Source of the DNA: Sulfuricella sp.
GTDB taxonomy: Bacteria > Pseudomonadota > Gammaproteobacteria > Burkholderiales > Sulfuricellaceae
Assembly: GCA_018336195.1 (NCBI GenBank)
Contig: JAGXQV010000034.1
Span: 1 to 64,000 of the forward strand
Reading direction: 5' to 3'
Length of the DNA stretch: 64,000 nt
Part shown: piece by piece, positions 7,633 to 17,456 of the stretch
Position numbering within the stretch: position 1 is the stretch's first letter
Layout: every line of letters starts with the position of its first letter
Position numbers and translations under genes: made by a program
Notes under the pieces: model-generated
Told to the model about the DNA's origin: nothing
The model's database searches: none
Seen by the model: only the letters and a program-made list of their open reading frames with translations

Positions 7633-8730
7633 ATGCTGAAACAAACGCCGCTGCATCAAACCCATCGCGACAGCGGCGCGAAGATGGTGGATTTCGGTGG
7701 CTGGGAGATGCCCCTCCACTATGGTTCGCAAATCGAGGAACATCACCAGGTGCGCCGTGACGCGGGGATGTTCGACGTCTCCCACATGCGCGCCGTCGAT
7801 GTTGAAGGCGCTGAGGCGCGGACTTTCCTGCGCGGCCTGCTGGCCAACAACATCGACAAGCTGACCCTTTCCGGTAAGGCCCTGTATTCCTGTCTGCTCA
7901 ATGAAAACGGCGGGGTACTCGACGACCTGATCGTCTATTTCCTGCGCGAAGACCGGTTCCGCATCGTGGTCAACGCCGCCACTACCGAAAAAGACCTCGC
8001 CTGGTTCCTCAAACAGCGCGACCTGCTCGCCCCCGCCCTGAAAATCACCCCCCGCTTCGATCTGGCGATGATCGCCGCACAGGGACCGAACGCCCGCGCC
8101 AAGGTGTGGCAGGCGCTGCCCGGCGCGCAAGCGGCAACGGAAGCGCTGACTGGCTTTCAGGCCGCCGAATTCGGCAACTGCTTCATCGCCCGCACCGGCT
8201 ACACCGGCGAAGACGGTTTCGAGATCATCCTGCCAGGCAGCGCCGCCCCCGCCTTCTGGCAGGCACTGGCAGCAACCGGAGTCAAACCGGTGGGACTCGG
8301 CGCCCGCGACACCCTGCGCCTGGAAGCCGGGATGAACCTCTACGGCCAGGACATGGACGAGCAAACCACCCCGCTGGAAGCCGGACTGGCCTGGACGGTG
8401 GACCTGAAAAGCCCGCGCGACTTCATCGGCAAGACTGCCCTGCTCGCCCATCCCGCGCAACGCCAACTGGTCGGGCTGCTATTGCTGGAGCGCAGCGGGG
8501 TGCTGCGCGCCCACCAGAGCGTTCGCACCGCGCAGGGCGACGGCGAAATCACCAGCGGCACTTTCGCACCCACCCTCAACCAGTCCATCGCCTTGGCGCG
8601 GGTGCCGCTCGGCATCCACCCCGGCGATTTAGTGACGGTGGAAATCCGCAACAAACGCCTGCAAGCCAAGGTGGTAAAGCCGCCCTTCGTGCGCCACGGC
8701 AAGGCATGCTACAGTGAAAACCACCCGTAG
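7633..8730 (+). CDS. gcvT: Aminomethyltransferase GcvT (glycine cleavage T-protein)
   Basis: This 365-residue tetrahydrofolate-dependent enzyme takes the aminomethyl group from lipoyl GcvH, releasing ammonia and methylene-THF. Typical features are the N-terminal [20 protein letters not shown], the DVSHM motif, [11 protein letters not shown] in the middle and [14 protein letters not shown] near residue 225. The length is normal for the family. It opens the gcv gene set, with gcvH 163 bases downstream. Its stop codon TAG overlaps the start of a REP-like repeat. A TATAAT at 7595-7600 could be the -10 of its promoter, but no convincing -35 is seen. Confidence 0.96.
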   Translation: MLKQTPLHQTHRDSGAKMVDFGGWEMPLHYGSQIEEHHQVRRDAGMFDVSHMRAVDVEGAEARTFLRGLLANNIDKLTLSGKALYSCLLNENGGVLDDLIVYFLREDRFRIVVNAATTEKDLAWFLKQRDLLAPALKITPRFDLAMIAAQGPNARAKVWQALPGAQAATEALTGFQAAEFGNCFIARTGYTGEDGFEIILPGSAAPAFWQALAATGVKPVGLGARDTLRLEAGMNLYGQDMDEQTTPLEAGLAWTVDLKSPRDFIGKTALLAHPAQRQLVGLLLLERSGVLRAHQSVRTAQGDGEITSGTFAPTLNQSIALARVPLGIHPGDLVTVEIRNKRLQAKVVKPPFVRHGKACYSENHP

Positions 8731-8821
8731 GAGCGGCCTTGGCCGCGACATAGGTGCCACGAAGAGACACCGCAATCGCGGCCATACCCGAAAAACTCGG
8801 GCACAAGAAGCACGCTCCTAC
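8727..8821. repeat. REP-type palindromic element between gcvT and gcvH
   Basis: GTAGGAGCGGCCTTGGCCGC (from 8727) is the head of the REP family common in Pseudomonas and related bacteria. The inverse end, CGCTCCTAC, is at 8813-8821, so the two outer ends form an inverted pair about 95 bases long. The gcvT stop codon lies inside the left end. Confidence 0.75.
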
Positions 8822-8893
8822 GAAGAACCCAACCCCTTAGCTTAAAATCATCGCCAATACAGGAACAACCATAAACCCATCGGGAGAGAAACA

Positions 8894-9283
8894 ATGACCA
8901 TTCCAGCCGACCTCAAATACACCGCTTCCCACGAATGGGTGCGCCTAGATGCCGATGGCAGCCTGAGCATCGGGATCACCGACCATGCCCAGCAATTGCT
9001 CGGCGACCTGGTTTACGTCGAACCGCCCGCCGTGGGTCGCCAGCTTGCCGCCGGGGAAGAATGCGCGGTGGTGGAATCGGTCAAATCCGCTTCCGACGTG
9101 TACGCACCGCTGGCCGGCACTGTGACGGCCGCCAACGACGAACTGTCCGGCGCCCCCGAAAAGGTCAATCAGGATGCCTATGGCGCGTGGATATTCCGCC
9201 TCCAGCCCGACGACCCCGCCGCTTTCGACAAACTGCTCGATGCAGCGGCCTATCAAGCCGTCGTGGACGCCGAAGAACACTGA
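8894..9283 (+). CDS. gcvH: Glycine cleavage system H-protein GcvH
   Basis: A 129-residue lipoyl carrier that moves the aminomethyl intermediate from the P-protein to the T-protein. The lipoylation Lys is in [16 protein letters not shown] near residue 62, and the N-terminus [11 protein letters not shown] is typical. A GGGAGAG ribosome site lies just upstream. Its stop codon TGA overlaps the gcvPA start as TGATG, so the two are translationally coupled. Confidence 0.97.
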   Translation: MTIPADLKYTASHEWVRLDADGSLSIGITDHAQQLLGDLVYVEPPAVGRQLAAGEECAVVESVKSASDVYAPLAGTVTAANDELSGAPEKVNQDAYGAWIFRLQPDDPAAFDKLLDAAAYQAVVDAEEH

Positions 9284-10689
9284 TGCCCTACATTCCCCAC
9301 ACCGACGCAGAGGTTCGCGACATGCTGGCGCGCATCGGCGCGTCCAGCGTGGAAGACCTGTTCGACGAGATTCCCCCGGACGTGCGCTGCGGCGAACTCA
9401 ACCTGCCGCCGAGCCTCGATGAAATGGGCGTCACCCGTCTCATGGAAGAGCGCGCCGCACAAGACGGGCGCTGGCTCAACTTCAGCGGCGGCGGTGCCTA
9501 CGAGCACCACATCCCGGCAGCGGTGTGGCAACTCGCCACGCGCGGCGAACTGTACAGCGCCTATACGCCTTACCAAGCCGAAGCCAGCCAGGGCACCCTG
9601 CAAATCCTCTACGAATTCCAGTCGATGATGGCCGCGCTGACCGGCATGGAAGTGTCCAACGCCACCCTCTACGACGGCGCCTCGGCACTCGCCGAAGCGG
9701 TGCTGATGGCGGTGCGCGCCCACCGGTCTGCCAAGCGCATCCTGGTTCCCGCCACCGTCCATCCGCTATGGCAGGCCGTGACGCGCAGCATCGTCCACAA
9801 CCAGGGTATCGAACTGGTCACCCTGCCCTATTGCACCGAAGGCGGCCACAGCATCGCCGAAGCTCTGGCGCATTACGACGGCCAGGAATTCGCCGCGCTG
9901 GTGATCCCTCAACCGAACTTCTTCGGCGTCCTGGAAGAAGTCGATCAACTCACCGATTGGGCGCACGGACAGGGCATCCGCGTCATCGCCGTGGTCAACC
10001 CGATTTCGCTGGGCCTGCTCAAACCGCCCGGCAAATGGGGCGAAAGCGGTGCCGACATCGTAGTCGGCGAAGGCCAGCCGCTGGGCGTGCCGCTCTCCTC
10101 GGGTGGCCCCTATTTCGGCTTCATGACCTGCCGCCATGAATTAATGCGTCAAATGCCGGGGCGCATCGTCGGACGCACCGTGGACGCGGACGGCAAACCC
10201 GGCTTCACCCTCACCCTGCAAGCCCGTGAACAGCACATCCGGCGCGGCAAAGCGACCTCCAACATCTGCACCAACCAAGGTCTGCTGGCGAGCGCCGCCA
10301 CCTTCTACATGGCACTGCTCGGCCCGCAAGGCTTGCGCAACGTCGCGACCGCCTGCCACGCCAACACCCGCGCCCTGCTCGACGCAGTGACCGCGATTCC
10401 CGGCGTGGAACGCCTGCACTCCGAACCCTATTTCCACGAAGCCGTGATCGCCCTCGACATGCCCGCCCAGGAAGCCCTGCGCGCCTTGCGCGCCCAAGGC
10501 ATCGTCGGCGGCATCGACATTTCGCCGTGGTTCCCGGAACTCGGCGACGCGATCCTGATCTGCGCCACCGAAACCCGCACGGCGGAAGACATCCGGCGCT
10601 ATGCGGATAATCTGACAAGGATCGTGGGAAGGCGCAACCAGGGGCCGAGTTGCACGAAATTGAAGCCTAGCGCTAACAGCAAGTGGTAG
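9283..10689 (+). CDS. gcvPA: Glycine decarboxylase P-protein subunit 1
   Basis: A 468-residue alpha subunit of the two-chain glycine dehydrogenase. The start at 9283 ([15 protein letters not shown]) overlaps the gcvH stop. The family motifs [31 protein letters not shown] and [10 protein letters not shown] are all present. The subunit lacks the PLP lysine, which is carried by gcvPB. In many betaproteobacteria GcvP is one chain of about 960 residues, so the split form is a useful taxonomic marker. gcvPB does not follow directly: about 940 bases with an unrelated gene intervene. Confidence 0.95.
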   Translation: MPYIPHTDAEVRDMLARIGASSVEDLFDEIPPDVRCGELNLPPSLDEMGVTRLMEERAAQDGRWLNFSGGGAYEHHIPAAVWQLATRGELYSAYTPYQAEASQGTLQILYEFQSMMAALTGMEVSNATLYDGASALAEAVLMAVRAHRSAKRILVPATVHPLWQAVTRSIVHNQGIELVTLPYCTEGGHSIAEALAHYDGQEFAALVIPQPNFFGVLEEVDQLTDWAHGQGIRVIAVVNPISLGLLKPPGKWGESGADIVVGEGQPLGVPLSSGGPYFGFMTCRHELMRQMPGRIVGRTVDADGKPGFTLTLQAREQHIRRGKATSNICTNQGLLASAATFYMALLGPQGLRNVATACHANTRALLDAVTAIPGVERLHSEPYFHEAVIALDMPAQEALRALRAQGIVGGIDISPWFPELGDAILICATETRTAEDIRRYADNLTRIVGRRNQGPSCTKLKPSANSKW

Positions 10690-10778
10690 AGAAAGGGCAG
10701 TGCTTACCCCATGGAGTTCATTATTGATTTCACGCTAAAAATATCCCTCCAACATCCATCCGAAAAGGTCACAACCTT

Positions 10779-11495
10779 ATGCGCCTGATACTTGCCTTTG
10801 TCATCTATGTGCTTTTTCCCGCTCAACCCCACGCCGCCAGCTTCGACTGTGACAAAGCCAAGAGTCGGATTGAAAAGCTCATCTGCGCCGACAATGACGT
10901 TTCGATACTCGACACCGATTTGACCTCCTATTTCCGGCAAGCACTCGCCACTGTGAAGGACGCTGAAGCCGCAAAACTGAAAATTGAACAACGAAGGTGG
11001 TTGCGCGGGGTACGCGACAAATGCGCCACCCCTGCATGCCTGAAAGAGGCATATGAAAAACGCGTCGAGACACTTGGCAAGCTGGCTGGAATCAAGGATG
11101 ACGCTGATGACAACGATGCAGAAGCGGAATGCCGTAAACTCGGCTATCCATCAGGCGGAAGCCAATGTATGGCCCTGATACGCGGCAATGATGTCACCTT
11201 CACCGAAGGCAAGTTGACACGCACATACCAGTCTTTATTGAAACTCCTTACCGACAAGCCCGACTTGGGATCCTTTTTCCCCGACAAGGACGAAATCATC
11301 AATCTGCAAGCGTCATGGGAAAAGTACCGGGATCGTTACTGTTCCCTATACGGAAGCCTCCTGGCAGGGCCATCCTCCGCAAGTTCGGCGCACGAATCGG
11401 AATGTATTTCCGATCTTAGTGACCGGCAAAACGCGTTTCTGGAGAAACTACTCAAATGCGTCCAAAACAACAGTGATTGTTCGTTCGAGTATTAA
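10779..11495 (+). CDS. Exported LprI/DUF1311-type protein
   Basis: A 238-residue secreted protein with signal MRLILAFVIYVLFPAQPHAA. The mature N-terminus has the Cys-rich pattern of the lysozyme-inhibitor LprI / DUF1311 family: FDCDKAKSRIEKLIC, then EQRRWLRGVRDKC and CLKEAYEKRVETL. The C-terminal half has more Cys pairs (AECRKLGYPSGGSQC, SECISD, KCVQNNSDC) and may repeat the fold. Some members inhibit lysozyme, but most are uncharacterised. It sits between gcvPA and gcvPB in the same direction with no functional link to glycine cleavage, and its codon use looks less GC-rich than its neighbours, which suggests insertion. Confidence 0.75.
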   Translation: MRLILAFVIYVLFPAQPHAASFDCDKAKSRIEKLICADNDVSILDTDLTSYFRQALATVKDAEAAKLKIEQRRWLRGVRDKCATPACLKEAYEKRVETLGKLAGIKDDADDNDAEAECRKLGYPSGGSQCMALIRGNDVTFTEGKLTRTYQSLLKLLTDKPDLGSFFPDKDEIINLQASWEKYRDRYCSLYGSLLAGPSSASSAHESECISDLSDRQNAFLEKLLKCVQNNSDCSFEY

Positions 11496-11593
11496 CGGAC
11501 TGACAAAAGAGGCCCATCGTTCGCGCGTATGATGCGCCCCCTACCGTCGGCACATCCTACGACCATACCGAAAACGTGATGGCGCCCCCCAAT

Positions 11594-11621
11594 TAAACAC
11601 TAAACACTCAACACTAAACAC
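11594..11621. repeat. Heptamer repeat arm (TAAACAC type), half element upstream of gcvPB
   Basis: Four consecutive seven-base units, TAAACAC, TAAACAC, TCAACAC and TAAACAC, end eight bases before the gcvPB ATG. This is a single arm of the larger inverted elements found at 21134-21252, 54087-54205 and 58145-58280. No opposing arm or central core is visible here. Confidence 0.8.
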
Positions 11622-11629
11622 TGACCTCC

Positions 11630-13093
11630 ATGCTCATCTTCGACCTCTCCCAACCCACCCGCGCCAACCCCGCCCTGGCCCCCGCCACGCCCGCGCCCGC
11701 GCCCGCCGCCGACATTCCCGCCGCATACTTGCGCGAAACGCCGCCGGCCTGGCCGGAAGTCTCGGAACTCGATGCGGTGCGCCATTACACGCGGTTGTCG
11801 CAAAAGAATTTCTCCATCGACAGCCATTTTTATCCGCTCGGCTCGTGCACCATGAAATACAACCCGCGCGTCGCCAATGCGGCTACGATGCAGCGCGAAT
11901 TCCTGGCGCGCCACCCGCAGGCGCCGGCGGAAACCGGGCAGGGGGTGCTGGCCTGTCTTTTTGAGTTGCAGGAAATGCTCAAGGAGATCACCGGGATGAG
12001 CGGCGTATCGCTGACCCCGATGGCCGGTGCGCAGGGCGAATTCGCCGGGGTGGCGATGATCCGCGCCTACCATGAGGCGCGCGGCGATAGCGGGCGTTGC
12101 GAGATCGTAATACCCGACGCGGCGCACGGCACCAACCCGGCCACTGCGGCGATGTGCGGCTACCGGGTGCGGGAGATCCCCACCGACGCCAACGGCGACA
12201 TCGACCTGGAAGCGCTGCGCGCCGCCGTCGGCCCGCACACTGCCGGACTGATGCTCACCAACCCCTCCACGCTGGGCGTCTTCGAGCGCAACATCCGCGC
12301 CATCCAGCAAATCGCCCACGAGGCCGGGGCGCTCAGCTATTACGACGGCGCCAACCTCAACGCGATACTGGGGCGGGTGCGCCCCGGCGACATGGGCTTC
12401 GACGTGATTCACGTCAACCTCCACAAGACCTTCGCCACCCCTCACGGCGGCGGCGGCCCCGGCGCCGGGCCGGTGGGCGTAAGCGAGCGCCTGCTCCCCT
12501 ATCTGCCGGTGCCGCTGGTGGCGCTGGAAAGCGGCAGCTACCGCCTGCTCGATGAACAGGAGCGCCCCCACTCGATAGGCCGTCTCTCGGCGAATTTCGG
12601 CAACGTCGGGGTGCTGCTGCGCGCTTACGTTTACATGCGCATGTTGGGCAAGGCGGGAATGAAGCGGGTCGCCGATTTCGCCGCGCTCAACGCCAACTAC
12701 CTGATGGCGGAATTGCAGGCCGCCGGCTTCACCCCCGCCTATCCGCAACGCCGCGCCAGCCACGAATTCATCGTCTCGCTCAAGGAACTCAAGGAACGCA
12801 CCGGCGTCACCGCCATGGACTTCGCCAAGCGCCTGCTCGACTACGGCTTTCACGCCCCCACCACCTATTTCCCCATGCTGGTGCCGGAATGCCTGTTGAT
12901 CGAACCCACCGAAACCGAGAGCAAGCAAACCCTGGACGCCTTCGTCGCCGCCATGAAAGCCATCCGCGCCGAAGCGGAAACCGACCCGGCGCTGGTGAAA
13001 AGCGCCCCACACACCACCCCGGTGCGCCGCCTTGACGACGTAAAAGCGGCGCGGGAATTGGATTTGGCGTGGCGCGGCGCGAGAAAAATGTAG
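11630..13093 (+). CDS. gcvPB: Glycine decarboxylase P-protein subunit 2
   Basis: A 487-residue beta subunit of the split glycine dehydrogenase. The PLP-binding Lys is in [20 protein letters not shown], and the PLP-anchoring stretch [14 protein letters not shown] precedes it. The N-terminus has an Ala/Pro-rich lead ([16 protein letters not shown]). It pairs with GcvPA to decarboxylate glycine and load GcvH. A heptamer repeat arm occupies the ribosome-site region just upstream, so expression may differ from gcvPA. No second start with a better ribosome site is obvious. Confidence 0.95.
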   Translation: MLIFDLSQPTRANPALAPATPAPAPAADIPAAYLRETPPAWPEVSELDAVRHYTRLSQKNFSIDSHFYPLGSCTMKYNPRVANAATMQREFLARHPQAPAETGQGVLACLFELQEMLKEITGMSGVSLTPMAGAQGEFAGVAMIRAYHEARGDSGRCEIVIPDAAHGTNPATAAMCGYRVREIPTDANGDIDLEALRAAVGPHTAGLMLTNPSTLGVFERNIRAIQQIAHEAGALSYYDGANLNAILGRVRPGDMGFDVIHVNLHKTFATPHGGGGPGAGPVGVSERLLPYLPVPLVALESGSYRLLDEQERPHSIGRLSANFGNVGVLLRAYVYMRMLGKAGMKRVADFAALNANYLMAELQAAGFTPAYPQRRASHEFIVSLKELKERTGVTAMDFAKRLLDYGFHAPTTYFPMLVPECLLIEPTETESKQTLDAFVAAMKAIRAEAETDPALVKSAPHTTPVRRLDDVKAARELDLAWRGARKM

Positions 13094-13106
13094 GGGCACA
13101 TCAATC

Positions 13107-13310
13107 ATGAACAAGCATGAATTTGCGATGTGCGTCGATAACCGCAACGATGAAGTTTCGCTGGAAGTGCGAAAACTGTACAAAGTCGTGGCTGATGCCG
13201 ATGCCGAGAAACACGGCCAAATTCGGGTCATCGATGAGTCAGGTGAGGATTATCTTTACCCCGCGACCGCGTTTAAACGTGTTTCACACCCTGATGCCAT
13301 CGTAAAATGA
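13107..13310 (+). CDS. Small conserved protein of unknown function
   Basis: A 67-residue acidic cytosolic protein. The pattern EFAMCVDN..., LEVRKLYKVVADADAEKHG, IRVIDESGEDYLYP, AFKRV resembles a widely distributed uncharacterised small family with the same VDN / ESGEDYLYP core. No function is known. It follows gcvPB by 13 bases and could be co-transcribed. The start is the first ATG. Confidence 0.7.
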   Translation: MNKHEFAMCVDNRNDEVSLEVRKLYKVVADADAEKHGQIRVIDESGEDYLYPATAFKRVSHPDAIVK

Positions 13311-13470
13311 GTTTTCCATGCACGCGCCTGACTGGCCGATATGCAGACTTTCTGGGGCGGGTAGTTTTGCAACTTTCTGGGGTTTGGCAGAAACCAATTG
13401 ATGCTGACACCATCGATTTCGTGCTTGCCGCGCCGTGTAACACAACAGCACTAGCTGGAGAACAATCCAC

Positions 13471-14655
13471 ATGAATCCCTTCCGTGAAACCTTGCGTCAG
13501 GTAACCGTGCTCTATGTCGAGGACGACCACGAAATAAGGATGCGACTCTGGCCCTTCCTGGCACAGCTAACGGCCCATGTATTTGCAGCCGAAAACGGTC
13601 TTCAAGGACTGCAAATCTTCCGCGAGGAAAACCCCGACGTTGTCATTACTGACATCGTGATGCCGGTTATGGACGGCATGAAAATGGCAGAAGCGATCAA
13701 ACGTGAAGATCCGTCCAAACCGGTCATCTTTACCACTGCCTTCGATGATAGCGACTTTCTGCATGCTGCGATTGAGATTGGTGTTGACGGCTATGTGTCT
13801 AAGCCTATTTCCGTAGATAGCTTGATAACCGCGATAGGCAAGAGTGCCGCCTTGCTCATCAAAACCCGTGAATTGATGGCCAGCCGCGCTCAACTGGAGG
13901 CTTACCACCAAGCGGCCGAGGAGGAGAAGCAACTAGTAGCAGAACTGATGGCGCGAATGATGTGTCCGGGGAGTTTGCATGACGAGCAGTTGCAATATTA
14001 CCTACAACCCGCCGATGTGGTGAGCGGCGACTTGGTGGCGGTTTCCCGCTCGCGGCACGGCAAGCTCTACGTGATGCTTGCCGACTCCACCGGCCACGGC
14101 TTGCCGGCAGCACTCAACCTACTGCCGGTCAACCACATTTTTTACAGCATGGTTGCCAAGGATCAGCCTGTCTCGCTGATGGTCGAGGAGATGAACTGGG
14201 CAGTGAAGAAACAATCGCCCACGGGACGTTATGTAGCAGCAGTGGTGGCCTGCATCGACACCCCCAACCGCCTAGTGGAAATCTGGAACGGCGGCATTCC
14301 CACGGCGTATTTCTTTGCCGGTGACGGTAGTCTGCTTCACACTTTCCGTTCGGTGAACCTGCCATTGGGGATTCTCGACCAGACGTTTACGGCACAAATG
14401 GATATTTTCCAATGGCAGGACGAACCTGGCCATCTGTTGATCTATTCGGATGGTTTCATAGAAGCGGAAAACGAGAGCGGCGAGCCTTTCGGAGTGGAAC
14501 GGATCAAGGAGGTTTTCCGCAACGAACCGGTCGGCAAGCGTTTCGACATGCTCCAGCAGGCGGTTACTGCTCACCTCGGCACAGGTAGTGCCTTCGACGA
14601 CATGACCTTGCTTTTAGTCGATTGCGCTCCTTCTGGGCGTCCCAACCCCACATAA
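13471..14655 (+). CDS. Response regulator with PP2C/SpoIIE-type phosphatase output
   Basis: A 394-residue two-domain protein. Residues about 7-125 form a receiver domain with acidic pocket YVEDDHE, phospho-acceptor Asp in VVITDIVMPVMDG and conserved Lys in YVSKPIS. A short helix follows (AQLEAYHQAAEEEKQLVAELM), then a SpoIIE-type serine phosphatase with metal motifs SGDLVAV, ADSTGHG and YSDGFIEAEN. Such REC-PP2C proteins usually act in partner-switching (anti-sigma antagonist) pathways, but no antagonist or kinase gene is adjacent. The target is unknown. Confidence 0.9.
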   Translation: MNPFRETLRQVTVLYVEDDHEIRMRLWPFLAQLTAHVFAAENGLQGLQIFREENPDVVITDIVMPVMDGMKMAEAIKREDPSKPVIFTTAFDDSDFLHAAIEIGVDGYVSKPISVDSLITAIGKSAALLIKTRELMASRAQLEAYHQAAEEEKQLVAELMARMMCPGSLHDEQLQYYLQPADVVSGDLVAVSRSRHGKLYVMLADSTGHGLPAALNLLPVNHIFYSMVAKDQPVSLMVEEMNWAVKKQSPTGRYVAAVVACIDTPNRLVEIWNGGIPTAYFFAGDGSLLHTFRSVNLPLGILDQTFTAQMDIFQWQDEPGHLLIYSDGFIEAENESGEPFGVERIKEVFRNEPVGKRFDMLQQAVTAHLGTGSAFDDMTLLLVDCAPSGRPNPT

Positions 14656-15043
14656 CAGCCCGGTAGCGGAAACACCCAAGTGGCGCGGATTTCCAAGGCA
14701 CCCATTTGGAAATCCGAATCAATGGGGTCAGTCTCTGAGGTCTCCCCTCAAAATCCCAACGCGGCATGGTTGCATAGCGCGCGTCAGCGAACGTAGCCCG
14801 TATGGATGGAGCTTCGCGGAATCCGGGACCGCCGACAGGCGGATGCGATGTTTGAAAATGCCGCCACTGCTTGCCCCCTCACGGGTGCTCCCGGATTCCG
14901 CTACGCTGCATCCAGGCTACACTGAGGCGGTGTCTTCCGCTTAATCTGAAGCCAACCTACCGTCCGCTATCGCGATGCCCAACATTCTTCAGCTGGTGCG
15001 TTGGGTTTCACTTTGCGCACCACCACCCTCCCGCACCTAGCTC
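14656..15043. repeat. Gene-free interval with a dispersed inverted repeat
   Basis: No gene is supported in these 388 bases. Within it, a left end starting GTAGCCCGTATGGATGG (14793-14827) and an inverted right end (14889-14920, reading GTAGCCTGGATGCAGCG on the minus strand) both run into GGAATCCGGGA. This is the common proteobacterial intergenic repeat of that sequence family, here as an inverted pair of about 128 bases. Confidence 0.65.
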
Positions 15044-15532
15044 TTACAGCAGCGGCGCAACCAGTTCTTCCAGGCGTTCACGGGTAATCGCCCCGCGCTT
15101 GGTGAAGACGATATTGCCGGCGCGGTCGATCAGCACCGTGTAGGGCAGGCCCGCCGCCTTGTTGCCGAGGGTCTGCAACAGCCAGATGCCCTTGTCGCGG
15201 CCGATCGCCACCGGATAGTTGATCCCCTGTTCCTTGACGAAATCCGCCACTTTGTCGGGTTCCTCGACGGCGAGGCCGATCAGGGTCAGGCCGCGCCCGG
15301 AGAACTGTTTCTGGACCTCGATCAAATCGGGGATTTCCTTGCGGCACGGGGCGCACCAGGTCGCCCAGAAATTCAGGATCAGCGGCTTGCCCTTGAAATC
15401 GGCGAGCGCCACCGGCTTGCCGTCGAGGCCGTCGAAAGTCGCCGAAAAGATTTTTCCGGCATCGGGATAATCGGCAGCAGTAGCCGCCACGGAAAAACAC
15501 AAGGCCATGAGGCCCGCCAGCCATTGCTTCAT
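15044..15532 (-). CDS. TlpA/ResA-family thiol-disulfide oxidoreductase
   Basis: A 162-residue exported thioredoxin-fold protein with signal MKQWLAGLMALCFSVAATAA and active site WCAPC at C60 and C63. The cis-Pro region is GLPYTVLID. Members reduce periplasmic disulfides, for example in cytochrome c maturation, and this genome region is rich in c-type cytochromes. Its start overlaps the menA stop by four bases, so it belongs to a menB-menA-tlpA unit. The exact substrate is unknown. Confidence 0.88.
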   Translation of the reverse strand: MKQWLAGLMALCFSVAATAADYPDAGKIFSATFDGLDGKPVALADFKGKPLILNFWATWCAPCRKEIPDLIEVQKQFSGRGLTLIGLAVEEPDKVADFVKEQGINYPVAIGRDKGIWLLQTLGNKAAGLPYTVLIDRAGNIVFTKRGAITRERLEELVAPLL

Positions 15533-16416
15533 AAGTTCACTCCCACACTCAATAACACGCTAAACAGCAACTGCAATTGCGCGGTTTGCGCGAGCAGGCG
15601 GTTGTAGCCCGGCCCGCTTGCCTCGGCACGCAGCCGCCGGATCAGCGCCAGCGCCCACGGCAGCGCCGCGAGCGGCAGCCACCCACCCTGGCCGGGCAGC
15701 AGCGCCAGCAGGGCGAACGGCGCCAGCACCAGCGCGCCGTACTCGGCCACGCTCCAGCGCCGCCCGATGCGTACCGCCAGGGTGTTCTTGCCGACCTTGC
15801 GGTCGGTGTCGTAGTCGCGGGTGTTGTTCACCACGATCACCGCCGCCGCGAAAAACCCCACCATGTTGGCCGCCGCGAAAGCCGCCAAGTCGAGGTGGAA
15901 GGCTTGCAGGTAAAAGCTCCCCAGCACCGCGGTCAGCCCGAAAAACAGCCACACGAACAATTCTCCGGTGGCGCTGTAGGCAATCGGTTTAGGCCCGCCG
16001 GTATAGGCCAGCCCGGTGACCACCGAAGCCAGCCCGATCAACAGGATGCCCCAGCCGCCGTGCCACACCAGATAAACCCCAAGCAGCACCGCTGCGCCGA
16101 AGCACCAGGCCACCGCCCGCTTCACCTGGCCCGCCGTCAGCCACCCGGAAGCGGTAGCCCGCGCCGGACCCAGGCGTTCCGGGGTATCCGCACCGCGCTC
16201 GTAATCTTTGACGTCGTTGTGCAAATTGGTTCCCACCTGGATCAACCCCGCGCACAGCACCGCCACCAGCGCCGGCAGCCACTGGAACACGGCGGCCTCG
16301 GCCCACGCCAGGGCCGTTCCCACCAGCACCGGGGCGAAGGATACCGTGAGGGTCTTGGGGCGGATTGCCAGCCACCAGACATGCACCAGCGAGGGCCGGG
16401 AATCGGGAACAGTCAT
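15529..16416 (-). CDS. menA: 1,4-Dihydroxy-2-naphthoate polyprenyltransferase MenA
   Basis: A 295-residue polytopic membrane enzyme attaching the polyprenyl chain to DHNA. The UbiA-superfamily Asp motif is in NLHNDVKDYERGADTPERLG, and the second motif is in NNTRDYDTDRKVGKNTLAV. About eight to nine hydrophobic segments are present. It begins 19 bases after menB and overlaps tlpA by four bases. Together with menB and menC it argues that this organism makes menaquinone, which many betaproteobacteria do not. Confidence 0.93.
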   Translation of the reverse strand: MTVPDSRPSLVHVWWLAIRPKTLTVSFAPVLVGTALAWAEAAVFQWLPALVAVLCAGLIQVGTNLHNDVKDYERGADTPERLGPARATASGWLTAGQVKRAVAWCFGAAVLLGVYLVWHGGWGILLIGLASVVTGLAYTGGPKPIAYSATGELFVWLFFGLTAVLGSFYLQAFHLDLAAFAAANMVGFFAAAVIVVNNTRDYDTDRKVGKNTLAVRIGRRWSVAEYGALVLAPFALLALLPGQGGWLPLAALPWALALIRRLRAEASGPGYNRLLAQTAQLQLLFSVLLSVGVNL

Positions 16417-16435
16417 GAGTTAGGTGTGCGGTCTT

Positions 16436-17251
16436 TCAGGGGCGCCGGGGGAACTTGGAAAAATCCGGGGCACGTTTTTCCAGCCAGGCGTTGCGGCCTT
16501 CCTGGCCTTCCTCGGTCATGTAAAAGAGCGCGGTGGCGTTGCCGGCGAGTTCCTGGATGCCGGCCAGGCCGTCGGTGTCGGCGTTGAAAGCGGCTTTGAG
16601 GATGCGTAGCGCGGTGGGGGAATGTTGCAGCATCTCCTTGCACCACTGGACGGTTTCGGCTTCGAGTTCGGCGAGCGGGACAACCTTGTTGACCAGGCCC
16701 ATTTCCAGGGCTTCCTGGGCGCTGTATTGGCGGCACAGTAGCCAGATTTCCTTGGCCTTTTTCAAGCCCACGCTGCGCGCCAGCAGGCCGGCGCCGAAGC
16801 CCGCGTCAAAGCTGCCGACACGCGGACCGGTCTGGCCGAAGCGGGCATTGTCGGCGGCGATGCTCAAGTCGCACACCAGGTGCAGGACGTGCCCGCCGCC
16901 GATGGCGTAACCGGCGACCATCGCCACCACTGGCTTGGGGAGGCGGCGGATCTGCATCTGCAAATCCAGCACGTTGAGGTGGGGGGTGGCGTTTTCGTCG
17001 TGGTAGCCGCCGTCGTCGCCGCGCACTTTCTGGTCGCCGCCCGAACAAAATGCTTGGTCGCCCGCGCCGGTGAGGATGATCGCGCCGATGGCGTCGTCGA
17101 GATGCGCCACCTGGAAAGCCTGGATGAGTTCCTTGATAGTCTGGGGGCGGAAGGCGTTGCGTACCTCGGGGCGGTTAATGGTGATTTTGGCGATACCCTC
17201 GGCCTGCTGGTAGAGGATGTCGCTGAATGCGCCGACGGGTTTCCAGTCCAT
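16436..17251 (-). CDS. menB: 1,4-Dihydroxy-2-naphthoyl-CoA synthase MenB
   Basis: A 271-residue crotonase-fold enzyme that cyclises o-succinylbenzoyl-CoA. Diagnostic motifs are [16 protein letters not shown], the oxyanion stretch [27 protein letters not shown] and [12 protein letters not shown]. The Met at 17251 (MDWKPVG) is chosen because AGGGA lies about nine bases upstream and it matches the family N-terminus; a longer reading to 17356 adds a Pro/Ala-rich stretch without similarity. It heads the menB-menA-tlpA unit. Confidence 0.94.
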   Translation of the reverse strand: MDWKPVGAFSDILYQQAEGIAKITINRPEVRNAFRPQTIKELIQAFQVAHLDDAIGAIILTGAGDQAFCSGGDQKVRGDDGGYHDENATPHLNVLDLQMQIRRLPKPVVAMVAGYAIGGGHVLHLVCDLSIAADNARFGQTGPRVGSFDAGFGAGLLARSVGLKKAKEIWLLCRQYSAQEALEMGLVNKVVPLAELEAETVQWCKEMLQHSPTALRILKAAFNADTDGLAGIQELAGNATALFYMTEEGQEGRNAWLEKRAPDFSKFPRRP

Positions 17252-17456
17252 GTGCTTCAGTCCCTGGGGTAATTGGGGGAGGGCAAGTATATCGACTCGG
17301 GCCGCGGCGGCGCAATGCGGCGCGTCGGGAAAAAACCCGCCGGCCGTGCCGTCCACCGGCTTTGGATGAGGCCAAATCCAGGGAAGCCCCGATGTTCAGC
17401 TAGGTGAGAACATCCCAATATACCGATATGACAACAACATCATCTTAGGGGGTGAC

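Noticed and set aside
11600-13231. 543-codon minus-strand frame opposite gcvPB
   Set aside because: Shadow of gcvPB, whose PLP-binding lysine motif and length are intact.
13273-13530. 85-codon minus-strand frame between the small conserved gene and the REC-PP2C gene
   Set aside because: No ribosome site or family pattern, and it overlaps both neighbours on the opposite strand.
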